From: Conexibacter woesei DSM 14684
Lineage (GTDB): Bacteria; Actinomycetota; Thermoleophilia; Solirubrobacterales; Solirubrobacteraceae
Assembly: GCF_000025265.1 (NCBI RefSeq)
Contig: NC_013739.1
Span: forward strand, 3,892,001-3,956,000
Length of the DNA: 64,000 nt
Direction: 5' to 3'
The translations under genes and the position numbers were made by a program. Below are positions 49,045 through 58,109 of the stretch, one piece after another; position 1 is the stretch's first letter; each line of letters begins with the position of its first letter. The notes under the pieces are model-generated. The model ran no database searches and was not told the origin of the DNA. It saw nothing but the letters and a program-made list of their open reading frames with translations.

Positions 49045-50775
49045 TCAGGCACAGCTTCCCCCCGACAATCTGTAGATCACGATCTCCGGTCCGGGCCGCT
49101 CGTATGCGAGCGGGTAGTAGTCGAACGCCCAGTCGAAGTTGAAGTCGGGCGGATCGGCGCCGTCCTTGTACGGCGAGAAGCGCGCGATCTCTCTCCCCCG
49201 CTGCGCGAGCGCGTCGTAGTAGGCGATCGCCTGCGGCACCTCGTCCGGCTCGACGAGCGCGCGATCGCGCTGGTGGGAGCCGATCACGACCCAGCAGAAG
49301 CCCTCCTGCTCGTAGCGGTCGATCAGCTCCGGGCGCAGCGTGCGCTCGTACTTGTCGACCTTCACGAACCGCGATCTGCCGTCCGGCGTCGGTCTGCCGA
49401 AGTCGTCGACGTCCGCGCGCGTCGTGTCCCACAGCTCCCAGCGCTTGCCCTCCGGTGTCGCCGGGTCCGCGCGGTTGGGGTCCTCGCTCCAGCGCGCCGG
49501 GACGATCGGCTCCAGCATCACGCGCGTGCCGGCGGGGATGTTCGCCACCATCCAGTCGTGCGCCTGGCCGCGCGTGTCGGGCCGCGACAGCACGCGGTCG
49601 TTGTGGATCACGTACAGGAGCCCCTGGCCGAGCAGTGCCACGACGACGAGCACGGTCGCGGCCGTCGCCGCGCGCGGCGCGCGACGGCCGATCTCCTGTG
49701 CCAGCCACAGCGCGCCGTAGGCGGCGCAGACGATGACGATCGGGAAGATCGGCAGCGCCCAGCGTCCGAAGTAGCGGTCCTGCGTGCCCATGTAGAGCAG
49801 GTAGACGACGACCGCGGGCAGCAGCACGAGCGCTGTGCGCCACTCCTTTGCCGCCAGCCGCACGGCGCCGGCGAGCGCCAGCAGCGCCGGGACCCAGCCG
49901 AGCCCCCAGGTGAACGTCCACAGGTAGTAGACGATCCCGTTGTCCTGCGTCAGGCCGAGCTTCGCCAGCTCGTCGCCGCCGGCCAGCTCGCGCTGTCTGC
50001 CGATCCCGGCACGGAAGTCGGAGAAGCTCAGCAGCGCGTGCGGGTTGGCGAGGAAGAAGCCGACGCCGGCGCCGAGGCAGGCGAGCACGCCCGCCGCCAG
50101 CGCGTGCGCGACGCCCGCGCGCTCCTCGCGCGTGCGCACGACGATCGCGGTCAGCAGCGGCAGCAGCACGATCCCGGCCGTGTACTTCGTACCGGCGGCG
50201 AGGCCGACCGCGAGGCCGCCGAGCAGCACCGGCCAGACGCCACCCCGCTTGAGGACCAGGGCGGCGCAGACGAGCGCCAGCGTCGCGGGCGCCATCGCCG
50301 GCACGTCGTTGAGCGCCAGATGGCTGTAGAAGACGGGCAGGAACGCGACCGCGGCGAGCGCCGCCGACAGCAGCCCGACGCGGCGGTCGAACAGGCGGCT
50401 TCCGAGCAGGTACGTGAACCAGACGCCGAGCGTCCCGAGCAGCGCAGCGGTCGTGCGCGCGATCAGGAAGACCTCGCTCGGATTGTCGACGTACGCCTTC
50501 GCGACCTCCTCGCGGCCGCCGAACCAGACCGCGTAGACGGCGTACAGCAGCTCGGTGTAGCCGGGCGGGTTGAGGAAGTAGCGCGGGTCGAAGCCGTGGC
50601 CGAAGAACCCGATCGCGACGGGAACGAAATGGCCTTCTTCGTCGATGTTGTAGGAGAACGGCAGGCCGTGGCCGATCCCCCAGACGCGCAGCCCGAACGC
50701 GCCCACCAGGACAGCGACGAGGCCGAGCGCCGTGCGATCGAGCCGCGGGCGCGGCCGGCGTGCGTGGCGTTCCAT
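49045..50775 (-). CDS. Glycosyltransferase family 39-like membrane protein
   Basis: 576 residues, ATG 50775 (AAAGGA upstream). Polytopic, roughly 10-12 helices over residues 20-390. The first external loop has the acidic pair YNIDEEGHFVP typical of dolichyl-phosphate-mannose/undecaprenyl-linked sugar transferases (PMT/ArnT group). A soluble C-terminal domain follows (WMVANIPAGTRVMLEPIVPARW, then YPLAYERPGPEIVIYRL). Transfers a sugar from a lipid carrier to a lipid or protein outside. Divergent from the GT2 gene, and together with it likely belongs to an envelope glycan pathway. Confidence 0.8.
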   Translation of the reverse strand: MERHARRPRPRLDRTALGLVAVLVGAFGLRVWGIGHGLPFSYNIDEEGHFVPVAIGFFGHGFDPRYFLNPPGYTELLYAVYAVWFGGREEVAKAYVDNPSEVFLIARTTAALLGTLGVWFTYLLGSRLFDRRVGLLSAALAAVAFLPVFYSHLALNDVPAMAPATLALVCAALVLKRGGVWPVLLGGLAVGLAAGTKYTAGIVLLPLLTAIVVRTREERAGVAHALAAGVLACLGAGVGFFLANPHALLSFSDFRAGIGRQRELAGGDELAKLGLTQDNGIVYYLWTFTWGLGWVPALLALAGAVRLAAKEWRTALVLLPAVVVYLLYMGTQDRYFGRWALPIFPIVIVCAAYGALWLAQEIGRRAPRAATAATVLVVVALLGQGLLYVIHNDRVLSRPDTRGQAHDWMVANIPAGTRVMLEPIVPARWSEDPNRADPATPEGKRWELWDTTRADVDDFGRPTPDGRSRFVKVDKYERTLRPELIDRYEQEGFCWVVIGSHQRDRALVEPDEVPQAIAYYDALAQRGREIARFSPYKDGADPPDFNFDWAFDYYPLAYERPGPEIVIYRLSGGSCA

Positions 50776-50911
50776 CCGGTCCTTTGGGATACTGCGGCGC
50801 GAGTCTACGGCACCGGCCGACGGTTGCCGCTGGCGACGCACCTCCCGCGCGAGGCCCCCACACACGGCACGTGCAGCGCGCGGCACCTGGCCCCCGGCGA
50901 CTCGGATCCCC

Positions 50912-51949
50912 ATGAAGCTGATCATCCAGATCCCCTGTAAAGACGAGGAAGAGCACCTTCCCGCGACGCTCGCCGACCTGCCGAGAGCGATTCCCGGCAT
51001 CGACGTGATCGAGACGCTCGTGATCGACGACGGGTCGGAGGACCGCACGATCGAGGTCGCGCGCGCCAACGGCGTCGACCACATCGTCAAGCTGACGAAC
51101 AACAAGGGCCTTGCGGCGGGCTTCCAGGCCGGGCTCGACGCGGCGCTCAAGCTCGGCGCGGACGTGATCGTCAACACGGACGCCGACAACCAGTACAAGG
51201 GCTCGGACATCCCCAAGCTCGTCGCGCCGATCCTGGCCGGCGGGGCCGACATGGTGATCGGCGACCGCCAGACCGACACGATCGAGCACTTCTCACCGCT
51301 GAAGAAGGCGCTGCAGAAGCTCGGCTCGTGGGTCGTTCGCCAGGCCTCGTCGACGAACGTCCCCGACACGACCTCCGGCTTCCGCGCCTACAACCGCGAG
51401 GCCGCGCTGCAGATGCAGGTCGTGTCGAAGTTCACGTACACGCTGGAGACGATCATCCAGGCGGGCAAGCTGCTCGTCGCCGTCGACCACGTGCCGATCG
51501 GCACCAACCCGAAGACGCGCGAGTCGCGGCTGTTCCCGTCGATGGGCGCCTACGTGCGCCGCAACTCGATCTCGATCTTCCGCATCTACGCGCAGTACGA
51601 GCCGCTGCGGGTCTTCTGGAGCCTCGCCGCCGTGCTCGGGATCGGCGCGCTCGGCGTCTGGACGCGCTTCCTCGTCTCGTGGTTCCAGGGCGAGGGCGCC
51701 GGCCACGTGCAGTCGCTGATCCTCGGCGCCGTCCTCTTCATCGCCGCGACGCTGATGTTCGCGCTCGGCGTGATCGGCGACCTGCTCGCCGCCCAGCGGA
51801 CGCTGTCGCAGCGCACGTTCGAGCGCGTGCGGCGCGTCGAGCTGGCGCTCGGGATCCCGCCGTCCCACTACGAGCCGGGCGCTGCGCAGCCCACGCCGCC
51901 GAACGGCACCGACCCGACCGACGATCGAAAGAAGGCTCTCGAGGTATGA
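50912..51949 (+). CDS. Glycosyltransferase family 2 (polyprenyl-phosphate sugar transferase-like)
   Basis: 345 residues, ATG 50912. GT-A domain: IIQIPCKDEEEHLPATLADLP, TLVIDDGSEDRTIEVA, KGLAAGFQAGLDAALKLGADVIVNTDADNQY (metal-binding DAD), then DTTSGFRAYNREAALQ, and two C-terminal transmembrane helices (LAAVLGIGALGVWTRFL, LILGAVLFIAATLMFALGVIGDLL). This is the dolichol-phosphate-mannose synthase/ArnC-like group that loads sugar on a lipid carrier. ATGA overlap with the next gene. Confidence 0.85.
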   Translation: MKLIIQIPCKDEEEHLPATLADLPRAIPGIDVIETLVIDDGSEDRTIEVARANGVDHIVKLTNNKGLAAGFQAGLDAALKLGADVIVNTDADNQYKGSDIPKLVAPILAGGADMVIGDRQTDTIEHFSPLKKALQKLGSWVVRQASSTNVPDTTSGFRAYNREAALQMQVVSKFTYTLETIIQAGKLLVAVDHVPIGTNPKTRESRLFPSMGAYVRRNSISIFRIYAQYEPLRVFWSLAAVLGIGALGVWTRFLVSWFQGEGAGHVQSLILGAVLFIAATLMFALGVIGDLLAAQRTLSQRTFERVRRVELALGIPPSHYEPGAAQPTPPNGTDPTDDRKKALEV

Positions 51950-52572
51950 GCACCACGTCCGCGGCCGAGGCCGTCCCGACCGGCAACACGTACGACAAGT
52001 ACGGCTCCACCAACCCGGTCGTGCGCCGGCTGATGTCGAACTTCGAGCGCACGCTCGGCGAGCTGTTCCTCCAGGCCGCCCCGACCGCCGTGCTCGACGT
52101 CGGCTGTGGCGAGGGCGTGCTGACCCACCAGTGGGCGCAGGCGCTCGGCGACAAGCGCATCGTCGGGATCGACCTGCCCGACGACAAGCTCGCGGCCGAG
52201 CAGGCGACGCGCCAGCGCGCGAACCTGCAGTACCTCGTGATGAAGGCGGAGAACCTGCCGTTCGCCGACGGCGAGTTCGGCCTCGCGACCGCGATCGAGG
52301 TGCTCGAGCACGTGCCCGACCCGGCGCACACGGTCGCCGAGATGGCGCGCGTGGCGAGCGATCACCTGCTCGTGTCGGTCCCGCGCGAACCGCTCTGGCG
52401 CGGCCTCAACATGGCGCGCGGCGCTTACCTGAAGGATCTCGGCAACACGCCCGGCCACGTCAACCACTGGTCGAAGCGGTCGTTCGTGAAGCTGCTCTCG
52501 CAGCACGGCGAGGTCGTCGAGGCGCGCTCGCCGTTTCCCTGGACGATGCTGCTCGTCCGGCTCGGTGGCTGA
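51946..52572 (+). CDS. Class I SAM-dependent methyltransferase
   Basis: 208 residues, ATG 51946 overlapping the GT2 stop (ATGA). SAM motifs AVLDVGCGEGVLTHQWA, IVGIDLPDDKLAAEQA, FGLATAIEVLEHVPDPAHTVAEMARV, then HLLVSVPREPLW. Methyltransferase type 11. In a glycan cluster the substrate is plausibly a sugar or lipid intermediate; this is inference. The last bases overlap the flippase start by eight bases. Confidence 0.85.
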   Translation: MSTTSAAEAVPTGNTYDKYGSTNPVVRRLMSNFERTLGELFLQAAPTAVLDVGCGEGVLTHQWAQALGDKRIVGIDLPDDKLAAEQATRQRANLQYLVMKAENLPFADGEFGLATAIEVLEHVPDPAHTVAEMARVASDHLLVSVPREPLWRGLNMARGAYLKDLGNTPGHVNHWSKRSFVKLLSQHGEVVEARSPFPWTMLLVRLGG

Positions 52573-53905
52573 CGCGGCCGAGGCCGAGCAGGACGCGCCG
52601 GGCCGCTCCTACGGCTCGGGCGCGCGGATTCTCACCGTCGGGATCGCCTCGACCGGCATCCTCTCGTTCGCCTACCTCGCGCTCGCCTCGCACGAGCTGA
52701 GCGCCGAGCAGTACGGGCAGATCAGCCTCCTGTGGTCGATCCTGTTCGTGATCCTGTCGGTGATCTACCGGCCGATCGAGCAGCTGCTCTCGCGGACGAT
52801 CGCCGACCGCCGCGCGCGCGGGCTCGAAGGCCATCCGCTGCGCGTCCCGGCACTGATCCAGGCCGGCTTCGCGCTCGCGTTCCTGGCGGTCGCGCTGCCG
52901 CTGCGCACGACGCTGGAGGACGAGCTGTTCGGCGGCTCCGCGACGCTCTACTGGATCCTCGTCGTCGCTGTGCTCGCCTACGCCGGCAGCTACTTCGCGC
53001 GCGGCTGGCTCGCCGGGCACGAGCATTTCGCCGGCTATGGCGGGCTGGTGCTGCTGGAGTCGACGTCGCGCTTCCTGTTCGCCGTCGCGGCCGTGCTGGG
53101 GATCACCTCGGGGCAGTCGGCGATCGCGATCGGCATGGCGGTCGCGCCGTTCGTGTCGCTGATGGTGCTGCCGTTCGCGCTCAGACGGATGGGCGGCGCG
53201 GATCGAGGAGCGCGCGCGGCGCCGGTGCTCGACGCGGCCGGCGAGGGACCGGCCCACGCCGAGATCGAGGAGGCCGCAGCCGACCTGTCGCTCAGACACG
53301 GCACCCGCTTCGCCGTCGCCGTCTTCGCGATCATGCTCGCCGAGCAGACGCTGATGAACGCCGCGGTGCTGATCGTCCACGCCGACTCGGGTGCGGCGCT
53401 CGCCGGCTTCGTCTTCAACGTGCTGCTGATCGTGCGCGCGCCGCTGCAGCTGTTCCAGGCGGTGCAGACGTCGATCCTCCCCCACCTCGCGGGGCTGGAG
53501 GCGAGATCGAGCGCCGACGAGTTCGCGCGCGCGATCCGCGTCACGGTGCTGGCGATCGCCGGCTTCGCCGGCGCCTGCGCGCTCGGCCTGCTGGCGATCG
53601 GGCCGTGGGTGATGGAGACCGTGCTGGGCGACAAGGGCTTCACGTACGAGCGCGGCGGGCTGGCGCTCGTCGCGGTCGGGATGGGCTTCCACCTGATCGC
53701 GGGCACGCTCAACCAGGCCGCCCTCGCGCGCGGCCGCGCCCCGCAGGCGGCGGTCGCCTGGCTCGTCGCGGCGATCCTGTTCGTCGCCTGGGTCGCCTCC
53801 CCGATCGTCGGCGACGAGGTCCTGCGCGTCGAGACCGGCTACTTCGGCGCCGCGTTCCTGCTCAGCGGCCTGCTGTTCGGGCTGTACCGCCGCCCGACGG
53901 ACTGA
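52565..53905 (+). CDS. Polysaccharide flippase-like (MATE/Wzx) membrane protein
   Basis: 446 residues, GTG 52565. About 12 hydrophobic helices (for example LTVGIASTGILSFAYLALA, LLWSILFVILSVIYRPI, LYWILVVAVLAYAGSYFARGWL, LLIVRAPLQLFQAVQTSILPHLAGL). The GTG overlaps the methyltransferase stop. The MOP/MVF-type fold suggests transport of lipid-linked sugars across the membrane, consistent with the upstream GT2 and GT39. A cytoplasmic insert (about 215-240) separates the two halves. Confidence 0.75.
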   Translation: MADAAEAEQDAPGRSYGSGARILTVGIASTGILSFAYLALASHELSAEQYGQISLLWSILFVILSVIYRPIEQLLSRTIADRRARGLEGHPLRVPALIQAGFALAFLAVALPLRTTLEDELFGGSATLYWILVVAVLAYAGSYFARGWLAGHEHFAGYGGLVLLESTSRFLFAVAAVLGITSGQSAIAIGMAVAPFVSLMVLPFALRRMGGADRGARAAPVLDAAGEGPAHAEIEEAAADLSLRHGTRFAVAVFAIMLAEQTLMNAAVLIVHADSGAALAGFVFNVLLIVRAPLQLFQAVQTSILPHLAGLEARSSADEFARAIRVTVLAIAGFAGACALGLLAIGPWVMETVLGDKGFTYERGGLALVAVGMGFHLIAGTLNQAALARGRAPQAAVAWLVAAILFVAWVASPIVGDEVLRVETGYFGAAFLLSGLLFGLYRRPTD

Positions 53906-53915
53906 CGGACCGGCT

Positions 53916-53931
53916 GTATCACCGGTGATAC
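53916..53931. promoter_or_regulatory. 16-bp palindromic operator (GTATCACCGGTGATAC)
   Basis: A perfect palindrome, ten bases before the antitoxin ATG; its right half overlaps the TACGCT box (53929-53934), which is six bases before the ATG. Typical of self-repression by a Phd/VapB antitoxin bound to toxin. Confidence 0.7.
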
Positions 53932-53940
53932 GCTGGGTAG

Positions 53941-54177
53941 ATGTCCAGCGTCACGATTCGGGAGCTGCGCAACAGAGGCGGATCGGTCGTCGATCGCGCT
54001 GCGCGCGGTGAGCAGATCACGATCACGCGCGACGGTGCGCCGGTGGCCGAGCTGCATGCGATACCCGCCGCCGGCGTCACCGCCGAGGCGCTGCTCGCGC
54101 GGTGGAGAGCGCTCCCACACGTCGATCCCGTCGCGTTGCGCGCAGACGTGGACGAGATCCTCAGCGTTGAGCTGTGA
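53941..54177 (+). CDS. Phd/YefM-type antitoxin
   Basis: 78 residues, ATG 53941. MSSVTIRELRNRGGSVVDRAARGEQITITRDGAPVAELHAI is the Phd/YefM DNA-binding N-terminus; the C-terminal tail (LRADVDEILSVEL) is the toxin-neutralising part. GTGA overlap with the PIN toxin. Confidence 0.88.
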   Translation: MSSVTIRELRNRGGSVVDRAARGEQITITRDGAPVAELHAIPAAGVTAEALLARWRALPHVDPVALRADVDEILSVEL

Positions 54178-54593
54178 CCGCGCGGCACCAACGCGGGGTG
54201 CTCGACACCTCGACGGTCATCCTGCTCCCGCGCATCGTCGATCCGCAGACGCTCCCCGTCGAGCCGCTGATCACCGCCGTCACGCTCGCCGAGCTGTCGG
54301 TCGGACCGCTCGTCGCGTCTGACGAACGAGAGCGCGCCGCCCGGCAGGCTCACCTCCAGCAGGCCGAGGCCGATTTCGTTCCGCTCCCCTTCGACGCCGC
54401 GGCAGCCCGCGCGTTCGGGCGCGTCGCCGCGTCGCTGCGCCGCGACGGACGCAAGCCCGCCGCCCGCTCCTACGACGCGATGATCGCCGCCACCGCGCTC
54501 GCGAACGAACTGCCTGTCTACACGGCGAACCCATCGGACTTCCGCGGCATCGACGGGCTCGACGTCGTCGCGGTCGACGTGCCGCGGGACTGA
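54174..54593 (+). CDS. PIN-domain toxin (VapC-like)
   Basis: 139 residues, GTG 54174. PIN nuclease acids are all visible: D11 in LDTSTVIL, E40 in TLAELSVG, D101 in SYDAMIAATA and D122 in NPSDFRG. An RNase toxin that would cut tRNA or rRNA and is neutralised by the upstream antitoxin. A typical addiction module sitting between the flippase and the ABC exporter. Confidence 0.9.
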   Translation: MTARHQRGVLDTSTVILLPRIVDPQTLPVEPLITAVTLAELSVGPLVASDERERAARQAHLQQAEADFVPLPFDAAAARAFGRVAASLRRDGRKPAARSYDAMIAATALANELPVYTANPSDFRGIDGLDVVAVDVPRD

Positions 54594-54603
54594 GGAACGC
54601 CGA

Positions 54604-54633
54604 CGGCCGGCCGCCCTCGCGGGCGGCCGGCCG
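54604..54633. terminator. 13-bp bidirectional terminator
   Basis: CGGCCGGCCGCCC (54604-54616) pairs perfectly with GGGCGGCCGGCCG (54621-54633), TCGC loop, between the convergent toxin and permease genes. Confidence 0.75.
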
Positions 54634-54656
54634 GGTGCGTCGGGACCGGGTGTTGG

Positions 54657-57215
54657 CTACTCGTACGCCAGCGCTCTCAGCACGTCGAGCTTCGCCGCTC
54701 GGCGGGCCGGGGGGATCGCGGCGATGACGCCCGCGATGACGGCGAGGATCAGCAGGATGATCAGCGTCCCTATCGGGATCGAGATCGCGAAGCCCTCGTC
54801 CTTCAGCGGGATCGTCACGAGCACCGCGAAGATCGCGCCGAGCACGACGCCGAGGACGGCGCCGATCAAGGCCGTGATCACGGACTCGTAGCGCACGATC
54901 TGCCGCACCTGGCGGCGCGACGTGCCGATCGCGCGCAGCATCCCCAGCTCACGCGTGCGCTCGTGGATCGCGAGCACGAGCGTGTTGACGATGCCGAACA
55001 GCGAGACGATCACCGACAGCGAGAGCATCACGTAGACGAACGCGATCAGCTGGTCGACCTGACCGGCCTGGTTGTCCTTGAAGCCCTCCTTCGTCAGCAC
55101 CTCGATCGTCGGGTAGGCGGCGGACAGCTCTCTGTCGGCGACCTTCTGGATCGCGTCGGCGTTCTCGCCGCCCGTCGTCGTCGCGAGCACGAACGAGTCT
55201 CTCGTGACGTTGAAGTCCGACGCGAGCACGTCGTTGGGCAGCGTGATGTCGGCCAGCAGCGCCGAGTCGTCGTCGTAGATGCCCTCGACCACGACCTCGA
55301 CTCTCTGACCGGTCGGCGTCTGCACCGTCAGTCTTCTGCCGACTCTGAGGTCGTGCTTGTCGGCGAACTTCTTCGCCACGACCGTGCTGCCATGGCCGAG
55401 GCTGGACAGCTGCTCGGCAGAGCCTTCCTTCCACTTCACGTCGAAGACGTCGTTGACGTTCGACGGGTCGACGCCCGAGACGGCCGTCGTGCCGCTGATC
55501 CCGTCGACCTTCGCGCTCGCGAAGCGCAGCGGTGAGACCTGGTCGACGCCCTGCACCTCGCCGAGCGCTCTGCTCGCGCTGTTCGGGACAGGCTGGAAGT
55601 TGTCCGTCTGCATCACGAGGCTCGCGGCGACGCCTCTGTCGACCGCCTGGTCGATCGACGCCTTCAGGCCGGCGGCGAAGATCGCGACGAACGCGACCAG
55701 CGCGACGCCGATCATCAGCGCGGCCGAGGTCGAGGCGGTGCGGCGCGGCTGGCGCGTCGCGTTCTCCCGCGCGAGCCGGCCGCTGACGCCGCGGGTCTTC
55801 TCCAGCGGCAGCCCGACCAGCAGCGCGAGCGGTCTGACGATGTGCGAGGCGAGCAGGCCGACGCCGATGAACACGACCGCCGCACCGGCGCCGATCGAGG
55901 CGGCCGCGCGGGTCGCGCTGCCCCCGCCGAAGAGGCCGAGCAGGATCAGGATCAGGCCGATCACGGTGACGCCGATCGACAGCGGCGTGCGCAGCCGCCC
56001 GGTCTTGCCGCGCGTGAGGCTCGCGGCGTCCTGCAGCGCGGCGATCGGCGGCACGCGCGTCGCGCGCAGCGCCGGGCCGGTGGCCGCGACGAGCGTCACG
56101 ATCGTACCGATCAGCAGTGAGACGACGATCGTGCGCGGCTCCAGCACGAGGCCGTCAGCCGGCAGGTCGGCGCCGAACGCCTTGAACAGCGCCCGCAGCG
56201 CCGGCGCGAGGCCGAAGCCGAACAGGAAGCCGACGACCGCCGAGGCGAAGCCGACGACGAGCGCCTCGCCCATCACCGCCTTCAACACCTGGCGGCGCGA
56301 GGCGCCGATCATCCGCAGCAGCGCGAACTCACGCATCCGCTGGGCGACCGTGATCGAGTAGGTGTTGACGATCAGGAATGCGCCGACGAACAGCGAGATG
56401 CCGGCGAACGCGAGCAGGAACGTTCTCAGGAAGCCGAGCTGGTCCTGCAGGTCGGCAGCCTGTCTTCTCGACTCCTGCTCGCCGGTGCGGACGTTGTATC
56501 TGTCCGCCGGCAGCTCCGCGCGGATCCTTCTCGACAGCTCCTCGGGCGTCACGCCCGACTCCGCCTTGACGGAGATCGAGCTGAATTCGCCTCTCATGTC
56601 CAGCAGCCGCTGCGCCGTCTCCAGCTGCACGACGGCGAGCGACGCGCCGGCGATCGAGTCCTGGTCGCCGAGCTTCGCGATGCCGACGAGTCTGAACGAC
56701 TCCTGCGGGCCGTCGGCCGACAGTCTGACCTCGTCGCCGAGCTTGAAGTCGCCCTTGTCGGCGCTGCCCTTGTCGAGCACGATCTCGTCGGGTCCGGCGG
56801 GCGGATGGCCCTCGACGTATCTGAGCGGGTCGAGCTCTCTCGGCGACTCGCTCGTCAGGACCGTCCCGCCGCCACCGGCCGCGGCGAGCGGGTCTCTGCC
56901 GTTCTTCTTGTAGAGGACGGCGCCGTCGGAGTCGACGGAGCCGGCGGCGACGGCGACGCCGGGCACCGCCTCGACCTGTCTGAGCACGTCGGCCGAGAAC
57001 GGCGTCGCGCCTGCATCGTCGAACTGCTCCTTCGGCGTGATCGACACGTCGGTGTTTCTGTTGACCGACTCGAAGACGCTGTCGAACGACTTGTTCATCG
57101 TGTCGGTCAGGATGTAGGTGCCGGACACGAGCCCGACGCCGAGCACGATCGCCATCGCGGTCAGGACCGTGCGCAGCTTGCGCGAGACGAGCCCGCGCAG
57201 GGAGAGCGCGACCAT
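54657..57215 (-). CDS. ABC transporter permease, FtsX/MacB type
   Basis: 852 residues, ATG 57215 overlapping the ATPase stop (TGATG). Two FtsX-like domains with a first transmembrane helix (LRTVLTAMAIVLGVGLVSGTYIL), a large external region (MacB-PCD), then three helices around 265-390, a second external domain, and three helices at the C-terminus (VYVMLSLSVIVSLFGIVNTLVLAI, SVITALIGAVLGVVLGAIFAVLV, GTLIILLILAVIAGVIAAIPPARRAAKLDVLRAL). This duplicated form acts without a periplasmic adaptor in Gram-positives and exports or senses envelope-active compounds. Confidence 0.9.
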   Translation of the reverse strand: MVALSLRGLVSRKLRTVLTAMAIVLGVGLVSGTYILTDTMNKSFDSVFESVNRNTDVSITPKEQFDDAGATPFSADVLRQVEAVPGVAVAAGSVDSDGAVLYKKNGRDPLAAAGGGGTVLTSESPRELDPLRYVEGHPPAGPDEIVLDKGSADKGDFKLGDEVRLSADGPQESFRLVGIAKLGDQDSIAGASLAVVQLETAQRLLDMRGEFSSISVKAESGVTPEELSRRIRAELPADRYNVRTGEQESRRQAADLQDQLGFLRTFLLAFAGISLFVGAFLIVNTYSITVAQRMREFALLRMIGASRRQVLKAVMGEALVVGFASAVVGFLFGFGLAPALRALFKAFGADLPADGLVLEPRTIVVSLLIGTIVTLVAATGPALRATRVPPIAALQDAASLTRGKTGRLRTPLSIGVTVIGLILILLGLFGGGSATRAAASIGAGAAVVFIGVGLLASHIVRPLALLVGLPLEKTRGVSGRLARENATRQPRRTASTSAALMIGVALVAFVAIFAAGLKASIDQAVDRGVAASLVMQTDNFQPVPNSASRALGEVQGVDQVSPLRFASAKVDGISGTTAVSGVDPSNVNDVFDVKWKEGSAEQLSSLGHGSTVVAKKFADKHDLRVGRRLTVQTPTGQRVEVVVEGIYDDDSALLADITLPNDVLASDFNVTRDSFVLATTTGGENADAIQKVADRELSAAYPTIEVLTKEGFKDNQAGQVDQLIAFVYVMLSLSVIVSLFGIVNTLVLAIHERTRELGMLRAIGTSRRQVRQIVRYESVITALIGAVLGVVLGAIFAVLVTIPLKDEGFAISIPIGTLIILLILAVIAGVIAAIPPARRAAKLDVLRALAYE

Positions 57216-57949
57216 CAGGCGACCGCCCGCATCAGGTCGAGCACGTCGTCGGTCGTGCCGGCGGCGCCGTCATGGACGATCTTGCCGTCGGCGAGCACCA
57301 CGACGCGGTCCGCGTAGGAGGCGGCGTGCGCCTCGTGCGTGACCATCACGACCGTCTGGCCGAGGTCGTCGACCGAGCGCCGCAGCAGGCCGAGCACCTC
57401 GGCGCTGGAGGCCGAGTCGAGGTTGCCGGTCGGCTCGTCGGCGAAGATCACCGACGGCTTCGTGATCAGCGCGCGGGCGACCGCGACGCGCTGCTGCTGG
57501 CCGCCGGACAGCTCGGACGGGTGATGGGTGCGACGCGGGCCGAGGCCAACCGTCTCGATCAGCTGCTCCAGCCAGCCCTCGTCGACCGGGCGGCCGGCGA
57601 TCTTCAGCGGCAGGACGATGTTCTCCTCCGCCGTCAGCACCGGCAGCAGGTTGAACGACTGGAAGATGAACCCGATCTTGTCGCGGCGCAGCTGCGTCAG
57701 CTTCTTGTCCTCGAGGTTCGCCAGCTCGACGCCGTCGACGACGACCGAGCCGGACGTCGGCGTGTCGAGGCCCGCGAGCACGTGCATCAACGTCGACTTG
57801 CCGGAGCCCGACGGGCCCATCACGGCGGTGAAGGCTCCGGGCGGCAGCTCGAGCGAGACGCCGTCGAGCGCGTTGACGGCGGCCTCGCCTTCGCCGTAGC
57901 GACGACGGAGGTCGACGGCGGTCACGATCGCGGTGGCGGTGGCGGTCAC
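57215..57949 (-). CDS. ABC transporter ATP-binding protein (LolD/MacB type)
   Basis: 244 residues, GTG 57949 with AAAGGAA upstream. Walker A MGPSGSGKSTLMHVLAG, Q-loop FIFQSFNLLPVLTAEENI, signature LSGGQQQRVAVARAL, Walker B VIFADEPTGNLD and the switch His in VTHEAHAASYADRV. Powers the FtsX-type permease encoded by the overlapping downstream gene. Confidence 0.95.
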   Translation of the reverse strand: MTATATAIVTAVDLRRRYGEGEAAVNALDGVSLELPPGAFTAVMGPSGSGKSTLMHVLAGLDTPTSGSVVVDGVELANLEDKKLTQLRRDKIGFIFQSFNLLPVLTAEENIVLPLKIAGRPVDEGWLEQLIETVGLGPRRTHHPSELSGGQQQRVAVARALITKPSVIFADEPTGNLDSASSAEVLGLLRRSVDDLGQTVVMVTHEAHAASYADRVVVLADGKIVHDGAAGTTDDVLDLMRAVA

Positions 57950-58109
57950 GGAATTGGTTCCTTTCAGGGGGTTCGACGGTCACCGCCCCATCCCGGGGAG
58001 TGCCGACTGGAAGCCTGACGGCGGCTCCCGACAGCAGGAATCCGGAAGACCGGCATGTTCAGCTACGGGTACCCGCACTACGCCCCGGGCGGAACCGGCC
58101 GAAGGGCGT

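Noticed and set aside
58054-58109. Short plus-strand frame beginning ATG 58054 in the ABC/regulator gap
   Set aside because: Continues into the antisense of the response regulator with Arg-rich sequence and no ribosome-binding site.
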